A DNA stretch of 64,000 nucleotides. Source: Gilliamella sp. App4-10. Its GTDB lineage: Bacteria; Pseudomonadota; Gammaproteobacteria; Enterobacterales; Orbaceae. Of the stretch, positions 10,482 to 25,648 are shown one piece after another (the first letter of the stretch is position 1; each line of letters opens with the position of its first letter). The stretch covers positions 1 through 64,000 of the forward strand of contig NZ_LZGS01000048.1 in the NCBI RefSeq assembly GCF_001690495.1. The letters run 5' to 3'. The position numbers and the translations under genes are program-made. The notes beneath the pieces are model-generated. The model saw only the letters and a program-made list of their open reading frames with translations, ran no database searches and was not told the DNA's origin.

Positions 10482-11945
10482 CGATATCATGATGAATGGA
10501 ATTGTTATGTGTTGAATCTTTTAAAGTATCATTTTAGCCGAATATTTTCACTAACCTCATTTTTATTATTTAAATCATCTTTAGCATTAGCGTCAGTGTT
10601 ACTATTGTCGCATTCATCGGAATTACAGGCGTTATCAGCCACTACCACCAATATCATTCAGGGATCTGCGCCATATTTAACGTTGGATGGGGGTATAACC
10701 AAAGCTTATGATATAGATGGTTTGTTAAGTATCACCTTATCTGATGGCATAACTATTACACCAAAACAACAATCCACTCCTTTCACACCAGTAGTGTTAC
10801 CTAGAGCAGGGGAGACTTTTGCTGATATAAGTATGTTTGTACCAAGTTCAACGAATTCAATTAGTTTAAGCGAACTCATTGGTGATCCTTATAACTACTG
10901 GGGTGATGATGATGGGGATGGACAGGGAGTAAATGGTGTGACCGCAACAGGTAGTTTAAGGGTTACTATCACAGATAAAAGAGGAAAAGAAGTTAGTCGC
11001 AATGAGGTTGTAAGTGTATGTGATAATAAAAAACCTTATAAAGTGGAGTTACATAGCTCAGGTAGCAGTTTAAGTACACAGTATGGTACACCTAACACCA
11101 GCACTTTCGAAGACAATACTGCAACTTATTACATTAGCCCAACACCATCCGCTTCAATCTGCTACCTAAAAACTGATAATATGCCAATAGATGAAATGAA
11201 GGATTTCAAAGGTCCTATTGACATATGGGAACCGAGAAAGGGGTTTGTTCCTCAATCTACTACATCCGCATCTTACATCCGTAACTTTCCAACCACAGGT
11301 GCAGATGGTTTATATTTTTATTTAGACATAGTAGGGAGCGGTCCGTTAATTTGGCCACCGGTCACACAGGGTGGTATAACCGCCTCCATGATTCCTAATA
11401 AAAGAGGTACTAGAGTTCGGGTTACACTAACAGGTCCTGAAGCAAGAGACCAATGGAACGATGATAAACCTCATCAAATTCCACAACCCACCTTACCACT
11501 GACATTTGAGTTAGAAGGTAAAGATAGTAATGGTCAAACGGTGTTAAAATATGGATTTGTATTGCAGAAGTGGTTCGTCAGCCGAGGAAATAAAAGCGAA
11601 TCTGTCGCCAACACAGCAATTTGGTGTACAAGTCTTGGATATCGTTTTCCACAAGTAAAAGATCTTACAAACGCAAGTTGTTCTAATGGAAATGTTGCAC
11701 TCTGCAAAGGTTCAGTTGGCGCCACACCGCCATCAAATAATAACAATTACCAACGCCAGATTGGTGCAAGCCTTCTTAGCGAGTGGGGTAGATTGTTAAG
11801 CTACCCAGATTATCGATTCACTTTATACTTCTGGACAAATGATGCTAAGGATAGCATTAACAATTTCATGGTCTCATCGGATGATGGTATGATTAGTCAC
11901 AACAGTACAGACTGGTATTACAATGGGATATGCGTTTATCCTTAG
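10479..11945 (+). CDS. exported surface-type protein with a C-terminal lectin-like domain
   Basis: A 488-residue protein with an extended signal region (a polar stretch of about 25 residues, then hydrophobic residues to about 50), as in some autotransporters and adhesins. The body is rich in Thr, Ser, Gly and Asn and looks like beta-sandwich repeats; DDDGDGQG near residue 145 could bind calcium. The last 109 residues look like a compact disulfide domain: WCTSLGYRFPQVKDL with Cys 383, 401, 409 and 485, ending SDDGM..WYYNGICVYP. This resembles the C-type-lectin-like tip of invasin-type adhesins, but no beta-barrel anchor is visible. Preceded by GGTGGGTAGGG. Adhesion is inferred. Confidence 0.65.
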   Translation: MRYHDEWNCYVLNLLKYHFSRIFSLTSFLLFKSSLALASVLLLSHSSELQALSATTTNIIQGSAPYLTLDGGITKAYDIDGLLSITLSDGITITPKQQSTPFTPVVLPRAGETFADISMFVPSSTNSISLSELIGDPYNYWGDDDGDGQGVNGVTATGSLRVTITDKRGKEVSRNEVVSVCDNKKPYKVELHSSGSSLSTQYGTPNTSTFEDNTATYYISPTPSASICYLKTDNMPIDEMKDFKGPIDIWEPRKGFVPQSTTSASYIRNFPTTGADGLYFYLDIVGSGPLIWPPVTQGGITASMIPNKRGTRVRVTLTGPEARDQWNDDKPHQIPQPTLPLTFELEGKDSNGQTVLKYGFVLQKWFVSRGNKSESVANTAIWCTSLGYRFPQVKDLTNASCSNGNVALCKGSVGATPPSNNNNYQRQIGASLLSEWGRLLSYPDYRFTLYFWTNDAKDSINNFMVSSDDGMISHNSTDWYYNGICVYP

Positions 11946-11959
11946 CTTTTAGCGTGCCT

Positions 11960-11993
11960 CTCCTAATCCTTGAACGGTAGGATGGATTAGGAG
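11960..11993 (+). terminator. hairpin after the surface-protein gene
   Basis: CTCCTAATCC (11960-11969) and GGATTAGGAG (11984-11993) are perfect 10-bp arms starting 15 bases after the stop codon. There is no T-run, so it could be an mRNA 3'-end structure rather than a classical terminator. Confidence 0.55.
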
Positions 11994-12157
11994 TAATTAA
12001 GGTCAAATAAACCAAAGAAAAGTTGCCCCCCCAGTTTTAGTGGGGCAAATGGAATGACAAAGTTGAAGAGTAGCACGTTTTTGATGTTAATCACATTAAC
12101 AAAAGCTTTTCCCCCTTCAGATAAAAAATAAAAATCCTCTATATTAAAAATTAATTT

Positions 12158-12400
12158 TTATATTTAAACACATAGCCATCTGAATTGAGAGATTTTTTAG
12201 GTTTTAACTAAAAGCTAAATCGTAGCTACTTTATTATTCCTATTATGGATGATACGAGTAGCATGAGTTTATAAATTCTTTAACTTCGATGTCATCAGAA
12301 TGGTTGTTTTTTAATATATATCAAAATGATATAAACTAAACTTTAGAATAAAACAATTACCTATCTGAAAATTTTAAACAAAATAATGATTATTATTGAA
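12158..12400. repeat. diverged repeat, right flank of surface-protein gene
   Basis: Counterpart of 9709-9870, carrying the same order of short conserved blocks, including AACTAAAAGCTAAAT (12206-12220) and ACAATTACCTATCTGA (near 12355-12370). The two copies bracket the gene at 10479-11945 in direct orientation. Confidence 0.4.
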
Positions 12401-12426
12401 GATTTGGATAAAAATACAATAAATAG

Positions 12427-12467
12427 AACCATAAAGAACCATTTAAAACAAGTGGTTCTTTATGGTT
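12427..12467 (-). terminator. terminator stem after gltD
   Basis: A perfect 15-bp inverted repeat, AACCATAAAGAACCA with TGGTTCTTTATGGTT, has an 11-base loop and lies 20 bases beyond the gltD stop on the minus strand. The T-run is interrupted (CTATTTATTGTATTTTT) but the stem is very stable. Confidence 0.8.
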
Positions 12468-12486
12468 AACTTAAAATTATATAAGA

Positions 12487-18370
<5,884 letters not shown>

Positions 18371-18746
18371 ATCATTGCCTCTAATTCATCGCTTTTATAA
18401 GTTAAGAAGGGATAGGCTTTAATCCTATATTAAAAGTGAAGTTAATTAAAAATCAGTTTTTGGTCAAATAAATATTACTTATAAGTCAATCTTCTAATAA
18501 CTTATATGGTAGTTATTAATGAAGCTAATAATGGTATATTCAATAATAATATTTAAGTTTTTATAAGTTCAACCTACATTTTTACAATTAGATGTAATAT
18601 TTTTTATATAGGTTATTTTTCTATTTTTGATAAAAAATTTATTAAATTATGTATTTAGGCATAAAATATGTAGCTTGATCCAATCACTATGAGTGACAAT
18701 TGTATACTGTTATAATTTGTTATCTTTTATTTTTAATCTATCAATA
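18371..18746. other. divergent intergenic region between gltB and yhiN
   Basis: About 375 bases of AT-rich DNA that must carry promoters for gltB leftward and yhiN rightward. I see no open frame and no operator I can name. The in-frame extension of yhiN into 18693-18746 is poorly supported. Confidence 0.5.
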
Positions 18747-19928
18747 ATGAAAACTAAAATTACAATTGTAGGTGCTGGCGCCGCCGGACTTTTTTGTGCA
18801 GGTTTACTCGGACAAAAAGGGTACGATGTTACCGTGATTGATAATGGTAAAAAACGAGGACGTAAAATCTTAATGTCTGGTGGGGGGAAATGTAATTTTA
18901 CTAACTTAACGGTTGAATCGTGTAATTATATTTCTGGCAATCCGCATTTTTGTAAATCGGCTTTAAAACGATTTAGCCAGTGGGATTTTATTCAATTAGT
19001 GAATCACTATCGTATTGCCTATCACGAAAAAGATCATGGAAAGTTATTTTGCGATAATTCAGCGCAAGATATTGTTGATATGTTATTAAACGAGTGTCAA
19101 AAAGGCCATGTTAATTTTATGATGCAAACCCAAGTTGAAGATATTAATACTAATGGGCTAGGATTTAAATTACACACTTCACGGGGCATTATTAATAGTG
19201 AAAATCTTATTATTGCAACCGGTGGTTTATCTATGCCAGCTCTCGGTATGACTTCAATTGGTTATAAAATTGCCGAAAAATTTGCTATTCCCGTTGTGCC
19301 TGTAAAAGCTGGACTTGTTCCGTTTACGTTGCATAAACCTTTACTTGATGTGTTATCAACCTTGTCTGGTATTGCAGTACCAGTTGAAGTATCTAATGAA
19401 AGAATCAGCTTCAAAGAAAATTTATTATTTACTCACCGAGGGCTTTCAGGACCTGCTATTTTGCAGATATCGAGTTATTGGCAAGCAGGTTCGCCAATTA
19501 CAATCAATTTATTACCGGACTTAACCTTTGAATCATCGTTTAAACTATTATTAGAAAAAAATCGTAATCAAACTATAAAAAATTGCTTAGCACAGATTTT
19601 ACCGAAAAGGCTAATTGAAGTATTAATACAACTGAAGTTGATAAATGACATAACGGTTAAGCAGCTAAATCCTAAACAACAGCAAGACTTGTATAATACT
19701 TTAACACACTGGTGCATTACTCCAAATGGGACAGAAGGTTATCGTACTGCCGAGGTAACTCTCGGTGGTGTAAGTACTGATGCGCTATCATCCAAAACTA
19801 TGGCTGTTAAAACGCACTCCAACCTCTATTTTATTGGTGAGGTTGTTGATGTGTCAGGATGGTTAGGTGGTTATAATTTTCAATGGGCATGGAGCAGTGC
19901 ATTTGCATGCGCTCAAGCGTTTAATTGA
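18747..19928 (+). CDS. yhiN: FAD-dependent oxidoreductase, YhiN/HI0933 family
   Basis: A 393-residue flavoprotein. The N-terminal dinucleotide motif GAGAAGLFCAGLLGQKG (about 9-25) is followed by the family signature GRKILMSGGGKCNFTN. The C-terminus YFIGEVVDVSGWLGGYNFQW closes the FAD site. The reaction is not established. The start at 18747 puts the motif at the usual distance; an upstream in-frame start at 18693 would add an atypical hydrophobic tail. Similarity to E. coli YhiN is continuous. It is monocistronic and convergent with the sigma54 activator gene, 22 bases away. Confidence 0.93.
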   Translation: MKTKITIVGAGAAGLFCAGLLGQKGYDVTVIDNGKKRGRKILMSGGGKCNFTNLTVESCNYISGNPHFCKSALKRFSQWDFIQLVNHYRIAYHEKDHGKLFCDNSAQDIVDMLLNECQKGHVNFMMQTQVEDINTNGLGFKLHTSRGIINSENLIIATGGLSMPALGMTSIGYKIAEKFAIPVVPVKAGLVPFTLHKPLLDVLSTLSGIAVPVEVSNERISFKENLLFTHRGLSGPAILQISSYWQAGSPITINLLPDLTFESSFKLLLEKNRNQTIKNCLAQILPKRLIEVLIQLKLINDITVKQLNPKQQQDLYNTLTHWCITPNGTEGYRTAEVTLGGVSTDALSSKTMAVKTHSNLYFIGEVVDVSGWLGGYNFQWAWSSAFACAQAFN

Positions 19929-19950
19929 TAATTCTTTAATGATGAAGAAG

Positions 19951-21387
19951 TTAATCATCAATTACCCCCATATGAATATGATGCTTTTTGACCTTATATT
20001 GTAACGTAGTGCGTGAAATATTTAATCGTTTTGCCGCTGTGATAATTTTGCCATTAGCTTGATTTAATGCATCAATAATAAGTTGCCGTTCATAGCTCTC
20101 AACTTGTTCAGTTAAGTTGTTTTCATGAGTAGATGTATTGATAGGTGTTTTATCAGGCTTATGAGCCTCATTGTCTTGAGAAAATGAACTGTTAAGCTCA
20201 AAAAGCTCTTCGTCAAGGGTAATATGTTGTAATTCACCTGATTTATTTTGTAATACCATGCTTCTGACAATTGCATTTTCAAGCATACGCACATTACCTG
20301 GCCAAGGGGATGACATTAATTGTTGTAGTGCATGTTCACTGATACCACTAATTGCGACATTGACATCGTTTTTATGTTTATCAATAAAATAACGTGCTAA
20401 AACGGGAATATCTTCTGTTCTGTCACGTAAAGCGGGCAGTTTAATTAAACCAACATTTAATCGAAAAAACAAATCACTTCTCATTTTACCTGTTTTTAAG
20501 AGTTCTGTTGGTGGTTCATTCATGGCAGCAACAATACGGACATTAGAATGCATTTCTTTATTACCGCCTAATTGCCAATAGGTTTTTTCTTGTAGAAATC
20601 GTAATAATTTACTCTGCATTTCAAGTGGCATCGCATTTAATTCATCAAGAAATAAAGTGCCGCCGTTAGCGAGTTCTAAATAACCCTGACGGTTCTCAGC
20701 ATCCGTAAATGCGCCTTTGACCGTACCGAATAGAGTACTTTCAATCAATGTAGTCGGTAACGCACCACAGTTGAGAGAGATGAACGCTTTGTCACGGCGT
20801 TGACTTGTTTGGTGGATTAAACGTGCAAATAGCTCTTTACCTGTCCCTGTTTCGCCTACAATTAACACTGGAACATCATTGCGCCCTAACATATTGGTTT
20901 GATCAATAACTTTCTGCATTTTTTCCGAAACAAAAACAATATCGGGTAATGGTTGCTCTTTATTATGATATAACTTACTGTTTAGTTTCAAAACTTGATC
21001 TTGTAGGTGTCGAACAGTAGATAGATTTCGACCTATTTCAATTGCACCAATGATCTCTTTTTTCTCATTATAAAGCGGAACGGTGGTATGCAAGTAATCA
21101 ACCACCTTGCCAACATGATTATAATAAGATTGGTAGTTATCTTGATATTCTTTACCGAGTTGCAAGGCCTGCAACATCGTACTGTCTTCCTTTTTTAAAT
21201 TAGGATAAACCTCAAGCATTGGTTTGCCAATTGCTTGTTCCTTTGGGTAGCCATCAAGTTCTTCGCTTTCCTGATTATAATAAATATAATTGCCTTTTTT
21301 ATCGATGATAGCTATTGGTTGATGGATTAAATCAAAAAAATGTTTAAATATTTCCAATGCTTGTAATAATTCAGGATCAATGGTCAT
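19951..21387 (-). CDS. sigma54-dependent activator (PAS, AAA+, Fis-type HTH), RocR-like
   Basis: Enhancer-binding protein of 478 residues. An N-terminal PAS sensor (about 13-125) holds HQPIAIIDKKGNYIYYN. The AAA+ domain (about 150-385) has Walker A GETGTGKE (178-185), Walker B GTLFLDEL (243-250) and the loop-1 motif GAFTDA (225-230). A Fis-type helix-turn-helix ends the protein (ANGKIITAAKRLNISRTTLQ). Loop 1 is normally GAFTGA, so Asp at position 5 is a variant. The organisation resembles RocR, the arginine/ornithine regulator. It is divergent from a cluster with a clear sigma54 promoter, its most likely target. There is no receiver domain, so a small ligand probably acts through PAS. Confidence 0.93.
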   Translation of the reverse strand: MTIDPELLQALEIFKHFFDLIHQPIAIIDKKGNYIYYNQESEELDGYPKEQAIGKPMLEVYPNLKKEDSTMLQALQLGKEYQDNYQSYYNHVGKVVDYLHTTVPLYNEKKEIIGAIEIGRNLSTVRHLQDQVLKLNSKLYHNKEQPLPDIVFVSEKMQKVIDQTNMLGRNDVPVLIVGETGTGKELFARLIHQTSQRRDKAFISLNCGALPTTLIESTLFGTVKGAFTDAENRQGYLELANGGTLFLDELNAMPLEMQSKLLRFLQEKTYWQLGGNKEMHSNVRIVAAMNEPPTELLKTGKMRSDLFFRLNVGLIKLPALRDRTEDIPVLARYFIDKHKNDVNVAISGISEHALQQLMSSPWPGNVRMLENAIVRSMVLQNKSGELQHITLDEELFELNSSFSQDNEAHKPDKTPINTSTHENNLTEQVESYERQLIIDALNQANGKIITAAKRLNISRTTLQYKVKKHHIHMGVIDD

Positions 21388-21422
21388 GATATTAGTACCT
21401 TTTAAGATTTGGATTATTTGCT

Positions 21423-21518
21423 AAATTTAGTCAAATTTAATTTAAACCCTTTCAACAATCATATAAAAATGACAAATTTTTGTCATAAAAACGTATTTTA
21501 TACTAAATGACTAAATTT
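21423..21518. promoter_or_regulatory. candidate upstream activator sites of the sigma54 promoter
   Basis: Three elements lie between the activator gene and its target. A perfect 8-2-8 palindrome, ATGACAAA-TT-TTTGTCAT, is at 21469-21486. An 11-base pair of inverted copies flanks it: AAATTTAGTCA at 21423-21433 and TGACTAAATTT at 21508-21518. The central palindrome is about 80-100 bases upstream of the -24 element, the usual distance for an enhancer-binding protein acting by looping. Confidence 0.6.
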
Positions 21519-21567
21519 TCACTTGTGCTGTTTTTATTAAAGTATTGATTATTTGTGTTTATTAAGT

Positions 21568-21583
21568 TGGCATGCTGATTGCA
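21568..21583 (+). promoter_or_regulatory. sigma54 (-24/-12) promoter of the decarboxylase cluster
   Basis: TGGCATGCTGATTGCA matches the sigma54 consensus, with GG at 21569-21570 and GC at 21581-21582 separated by exactly 10 bases. Transcription should begin near 21594, giving a leader of about 55 bases with GGAGG before the ATG at 21649. The divergent sigma54 activator supports the call. Confidence 0.88.
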
Positions 21584-21648
21584 CTGTATATGTGAGAAAC
21601 CATTTTTTATTTTTTGTACTTTTTATGTACTAATCAACTGGAGGTCAT

Positions 21649-23046
21649 ATGTCCGACACAATTATGTCAAATTATAACAAATTACGCACAGATCTTGTAA
21701 CTAAAGATCGCCGTTTCAGTGCTGAAAACGGTAAATTATGTCTAGATGGCGTTAATTTAGAAGAGTTAGCAAAAAAATATCCGACTCCTTTTTATGTGTT
21801 TTCTGAAAAAGAAATTGATCGTAATGTACAAGAAATTAAAGATGCATTTAAGGCTCATCCGAATACAAAAATTTTCTATGCTTCAAAAACTTGTTCTGTA
21901 ATGGGCGTGCTTAAAGCCATTAAAGATGCTGGTATTTATGCGGAAGCAAACTCTATGTTTGAAGTACGTAAATGTTTAGAAATCGGCTTTAGTGGTAGCC
22001 AAATAGTGTTCAATGGAGTGGTTAAAAAACCGGTGGATTTAGAGTTTGCTATCCAAAATGATCTGTATATTATTAACGTAGATAGCTTATACGAACTTGA
22101 TATAATTGATGAAATTTCGAGGCGCTTGAAAAAAGTGGCAAATGTGTGTGTGCGCGTTGAGCCAAATGTACCATCAGCGACTCATGCAGAATTAGTAACC
22201 GCTTATCATGCTAAATCAGGTATTGATTTAGAACAAGCAGAAGAGACTTGCCGTCGAATTCTGGATATGCCTTATGTACATTTACGTGGTTTACATATGC
22301 ATGTTGGGGATCAAGTGCCCGAAGCAGAACCTTTTGCAAAGGCAACTAAAGTATTAGTTGATGAATCACGTCGTTTAGAAGAAGTACTTGGCATTAAATT
22401 TGATTTAATCAATGTTGGTGGTGGGATTCCTGTTCCATATAAATATGACGAAGAAAATGGTAATCCATTGCAAGATAATATGTATGCAGGCATAACCGCA
22501 CAAGACTTTGCTGATGCAGTGATTAGCGAAGTACACAAATGGCGCACCGATGTTGAAATTTGTATTGAACCTGGTCGTAAAGTAACTGGTTCAGCGGGAG
22601 TGCTTGTAACCGAAGTTGCCTGTGAAAAACGTAAAACCAATTACGATTTAGACGGAAACATTGAAGAGCATGTTGAATGGAAATTTGTTGATGCAGGTTA
22701 TAGCGTTTTATCTGATAGTCAGCATTTTGATTGGTTCTTCTATGTTTATAATGCTTCAAGAATCAATGAAGCACATGACGAATATATTAAGCTAGCAGGG
22801 CCTTTATGTGATGGGGGCGACTATTATCATGTTGGTGTGAAAGGTGAAGAGTTCTTAATGCCAAAAGACACGCAAGTTGGTGATATTGTTGCTTTCTTAG
22901 ATGCAGGTGCTTACACCATTGAAAGCCAAACAGTCTATAACAATCGTCCTCGCACATCGGTTGTCATGATCGATAAAAACGGCAAAGATAGATTAATTCG
23001 TCGTGAAGATACTTACGAAGATATGGTTGGATATGACATATATTAA
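21649..23046 (+). CDS. PLP-dependent fold-III decarboxylase, likely D-ornithine/D-lysine type
   Basis: A 465-residue member of the alanine-racemase-fold decarboxylases (diaminopimelate, ornithine and arginine decarboxylases). The PLP lysine is Lys80 in YASK. A glycine loop GGG (257-259) and EPGR (307-310) hold the phosphate, HMHVGDQV (217-223) is the histidine strand, and Cys387 in GPLCDGGD is the active-site cysteine from the partner subunit. It is longer than typical LysA and carries an N-terminal extension. Length and setting (racemase, two permeases, sigma54 activator) resemble the Salmonella D-ornithine/D-lysine decarboxylase DokD. A housekeeping LysA role is unlikely. Substrate is inferred. 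GGAGG precedes the start. Confidence 0.8.
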   Translation: MSDTIMSNYNKLRTDLVTKDRRFSAENGKLCLDGVNLEELAKKYPTPFYVFSEKEIDRNVQEIKDAFKAHPNTKIFYASKTCSVMGVLKAIKDAGIYAEANSMFEVRKCLEIGFSGSQIVFNGVVKKPVDLEFAIQNDLYIINVDSLYELDIIDEISRRLKKVANVCVRVEPNVPSATHAELVTAYHAKSGIDLEQAEETCRRILDMPYVHLRGLHMHVGDQVPEAEPFAKATKVLVDESRRLEEVLGIKFDLINVGGGIPVPYKYDEENGNPLQDNMYAGITAQDFADAVISEVHKWRTDVEICIEPGRKVTGSAGVLVTEVACEKRKTNYDLDGNIEEHVEWKFVDAGYSVLSDSQHFDWFFYVYNASRINEAHDEYIKLAGPLCDGGDYYHVGVKGEEFLMPKDTQVGDIVAFLDAGAYTIESQTVYNNRPRTSVVMIDKNGKDRLIRREDTYEDMVGYDIY

Positions 23047-23099
23047 TCATCAATTATCTGGGGCATTTTATGCTCCAGATATTATAATACGAGGTTATT

Positions 23100-24506
23100 A
23101 TGAGTGATTCTAAAGATTCAAGTTTACTTGGTATCAAAGACATTGTGTTTATGAATGTCATTGCGATACTAAGTTTACGTCAGATTCCCAATGTTGCTCC
23201 ATATGGGGCGTCAGCAATGGTACTTTGGCTACTTGCTGCATTTTGTCTATTTTTCCCATTAGCGATGGTTTGTGGTGAGCTTTCAACTGGCTGGCCAAAA
23301 GATGGTGGGATTTTTGTATGGGTGAAAGAGGCTTTTGGTAAACGCATTGGTTGGATTGTTGTAGTATGTTTCTTGTTTTCATGTGTGCTATTTTTCCCGT
23401 TAATGTTGCAATTTGGTTTTACGGCAATTGGGTACATGTTTAGTGCCGAGTTAGCTCAGAATCAAGTATTTATTGGTGTAGGATCTATGGTGGTATTCTG
23501 GATTTTGACACTGATGAATATCAAAGGAATGCAATGGACTAAGATTATTAATAGTGTTAGTGCATGGCTTGGTGTATTTATTCCTGCTGCTATTATTATT
23601 GTCTTAGCTATCGTGTGGTTGTTGACGGGGCATCCTATGGCGACAAGCTATAGTCATGTCAGTGATTGGTTACCCGATTTAAGTAACTGGGATACTATTG
23701 TATTTTTATCAAGCATGATGTTTGCTTTTGCTGGGCTTGAAGTGGCACCGATGATCGCTGGACGTACACGTGATCCACAACGTGATTTTCCTAAAGCTAT
23801 GGCAGTGTCGGCAATTGTGATTGTGGGTATCTATATGATTGGTACTTGGGCAATTAATACTTTATTACCAGCAGCCGATACTGATATTGTAGCGGGTGTT
23901 ATGCAGGCGATGGAAGCCGCAGCTAAAGAATTACATATGCCTTGGTTATTACCTGTTATGGCTATTTGTCTATTTTTTGGTGCGTTAGGTCAAATTAACT
24001 CATGGTTAGTTGGTCCAATTTATATGTTACAAGAAGCATCAAAAGAAGATAATTTACTTGGCGAACGTATTGGGCGCTTACACCCAGTGTATAAAACGCC
24101 GGCCTTTGCATTAATTATTCAAGCCATTATTGTAACTGTACTTTGTTTTTCAACCTTTGTGTCACCAAGTATTGCTGCAGCATATTGGATGTTAACCGCA
24201 TTAACGACAATCTGTTATTTTATTCCGTACTTGGTAATGTTTATTGCTTATTATCGTTTACGTATTACTCAACCGGATGTACCGCGTAGCTTTAAAATTC
24301 CAGGTAAAGTGATGCCAATTGTATTACCAGCACTTGGGTTCTTATCTACTCTATTTGCTGTGATATTAGTGTTTATTCCACCTGCACAAATTGATATGGG
24401 GGGATATGTTGAGTATATTGCTAAAATTGTTGGTGGGGCAGTACTTGCCATTGGTTTAGCTGAATGGATCTATTATCGAGCACAAAAACGTAATCGTTTG
24501 CAGTAG
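23100..24506 (+). CDS. APC-superfamily amino acid transporter (antiporter-like)
   Basis: A 468-residue membrane protein with about 12 helices. The N-terminal segment IVFMNVIAILSLRQIPNVAP and GELSTGWPKDGGIFVWVKEA (about 59-78) are typical of the glutamate:GABA-antiporter-like branch of the APC superfamily. FAGLEVAPMIAGRTRDPQRD (about 209-228) is the conserved TM6 region. In decarboxylase operons such proteins often exchange the amino acid for its amine product, which would fit here. The gene starts 53 bases after the decarboxylase and is presumably on the same sigma54 transcript. The substrate is inferred from context only. Confidence 0.85.
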   Translation: MSDSKDSSLLGIKDIVFMNVIAILSLRQIPNVAPYGASAMVLWLLAAFCLFFPLAMVCGELSTGWPKDGGIFVWVKEAFGKRIGWIVVVCFLFSCVLFFPLMLQFGFTAIGYMFSAELAQNQVFIGVGSMVVFWILTLMNIKGMQWTKIINSVSAWLGVFIPAAIIIVLAIVWLLTGHPMATSYSHVSDWLPDLSNWDTIVFLSSMMFAFAGLEVAPMIAGRTRDPQRDFPKAMAVSAIVIVGIYMIGTWAINTLLPAADTDIVAGVMQAMEAAAKELHMPWLLPVMAICLFFGALGQINSWLVGPIYMLQEASKEDNLLGERIGRLHPVYKTPAFALIIQAIIVTVLCFSTFVSPSIAAAYWMLTALTTICYFIPYLVMFIAYYRLRITQPDVPRSFKIPGKVMPIVLPALGFLSTLFAVILVFIPPAQIDMGGYVEYIAKIVGGAVLAIGLAEWIYYRAQKRNRLQ

Positions 24507-24531
24507 TAATAATATATAGAGGGGTAAAATT

Positions 24532-25638
24532 ATGTACAAACCTATATTAGAAATTGATTTACGTAAATTAAGAAACAATGCTCGTGTTGAAAAAGATTTA
24601 TTAGCTAAACACGGTATTGAAGTTATGGCAGTTAACAAAGTCTTTGATGGTTGCGTTGAAACGGCTAAAGCAGTACTTGAAGGTGGGATTGATGTGATTG
24701 CTGAGTCAAGAACTTATAATCTCAAGAAATTAAAAGATGCTTTAGGTTGTAAAACCTGCTTATTACGCAGTCCTTGTTTAAGCGAGATCAGCGATGTTGT
24801 TAAATATGCTGATATTAGTTTAAACAGCGAAAAAGCAGTAATTCAAGCACTTTCTGATGAAGCGGTTAAACAACAAAAAGTTCATCAAGTTTTATTAATG
24901 GTTGATATGGGGGATTTACGAGAAGGGATTTGGTTTGAACATATTGAGGAAATTATTGATATGGTAAAACTCATTCTTTCTTTACCAGGTGTTGAGCTCT
25001 ATGGACTTGGCACTAACTTTAACTGCTATGGTACGGTGCTGCCAACGGTTAAAAATGGAGTAGACTTTTTAAATATAGCGCGTAAAGTAGAGCAGTCTTG
25101 TAATATTAAGATAAAATATTTATCGGCCGGTAATTGTACTAGTTACCACTTATTGGACAAAAGTATTTGGCCAGAGGGATTGAATCATTTGAGAATTGGT
25201 GGTTTACACGAGTTTGGTATTGAATATGTGGATATGAAATATCTTGACGAATTTCATCATTCAAATAAACCTGTTGATAAGGCATGTAGTAATATGTATA
25301 AATTATATGCGCAAATCATTGAACTCAATAGCAAACCGACAGTGCCTGTTGGTGAGTTAGGTGTAGATGCATTTTTAAATAGTAAAACCTTTGTTGATCA
25401 TGGTATACGTAAACGAGCCTTGCTGGCTTTTGGGCGTCAAGATGTGCCAGCCGAAAATTGTATACCTATCAATGATGATATTACTATATTGGGACAAACT
25501 AGTGATCATACGTTGGTCGACATTGAAGATGTTGCTCAAACCCTTTGTGTTGGCGATATGATTGGATTTGAGCTCGATTACACTGCCTTGCTAATGGCTT
25601 GTCAAACTAATGGTGTAGAAAAACGGTTTATTTATTAA
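24532..25638 (+). CDS. PLP-dependent alanine/ornithine racemase family enzyme
   Basis: A 368-residue enzyme of the alanine-racemase N-terminal barrel fold. The Schiff-base lysine is Lys36 in MAVNKVFDG. Further segments, VDMGDLREGIWFEHI, GLGTNFNCYG and KRALLAFGRQDVP, closely resemble the ornithine racemase (Orr) group of clostridia. The family interconverts L- and D-ornithine or related basic amino acids. Placed 25 bases after the permease in the same operon, it would supply the D-isomer to the fold-III decarboxylase, or allow use of an imported D-amino acid. A strong terminator follows. Confidence 0.87.
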   Translation: MYKPILEIDLRKLRNNARVEKDLLAKHGIEVMAVNKVFDGCVETAKAVLEGGIDVIAESRTYNLKKLKDALGCKTCLLRSPCLSEISDVVKYADISLNSEKAVIQALSDEAVKQQKVHQVLLMVDMGDLREGIWFEHIEEIIDMVKLILSLPGVELYGLGTNFNCYGTVLPTVKNGVDFLNIARKVEQSCNIKIKYLSAGNCTSYHLLDKSIWPEGLNHLRIGGLHEFGIEYVDMKYLDEFHHSNKPVDKACSNMYKLYAQIIELNSKPTVPVGELGVDAFLNSKTFVDHGIRKRALLAFGRQDVPAENCIPINDDITILGQTSDHTLVDIEDVAQTLCVGDMIGFELDYTALLMACQTNGVEKRFIY

Positions 25639-25648
25639 TTTGTGTTAG

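Larger units (their letters stand above)
11946..12486. other. 541-base AT-rich region without a gene
   Basis: Holds a hairpin after the surface-protein gene, a diverged copy of the left-flank repeat (about 12158-12400) and the large gltBD terminator stem at 12427-12467. No open frame here looks coding. Confidence 0.6.

Noticed and set aside
21649-23046. Calling this gene lysA (biosynthetic DAP decarboxylase)
   Set aside because: Too long for typical LysA, motifs depart from it (YASKTC, HMHVGDQ), and the setting with racemase, permeases and a sigma54 activator fits catabolism better.
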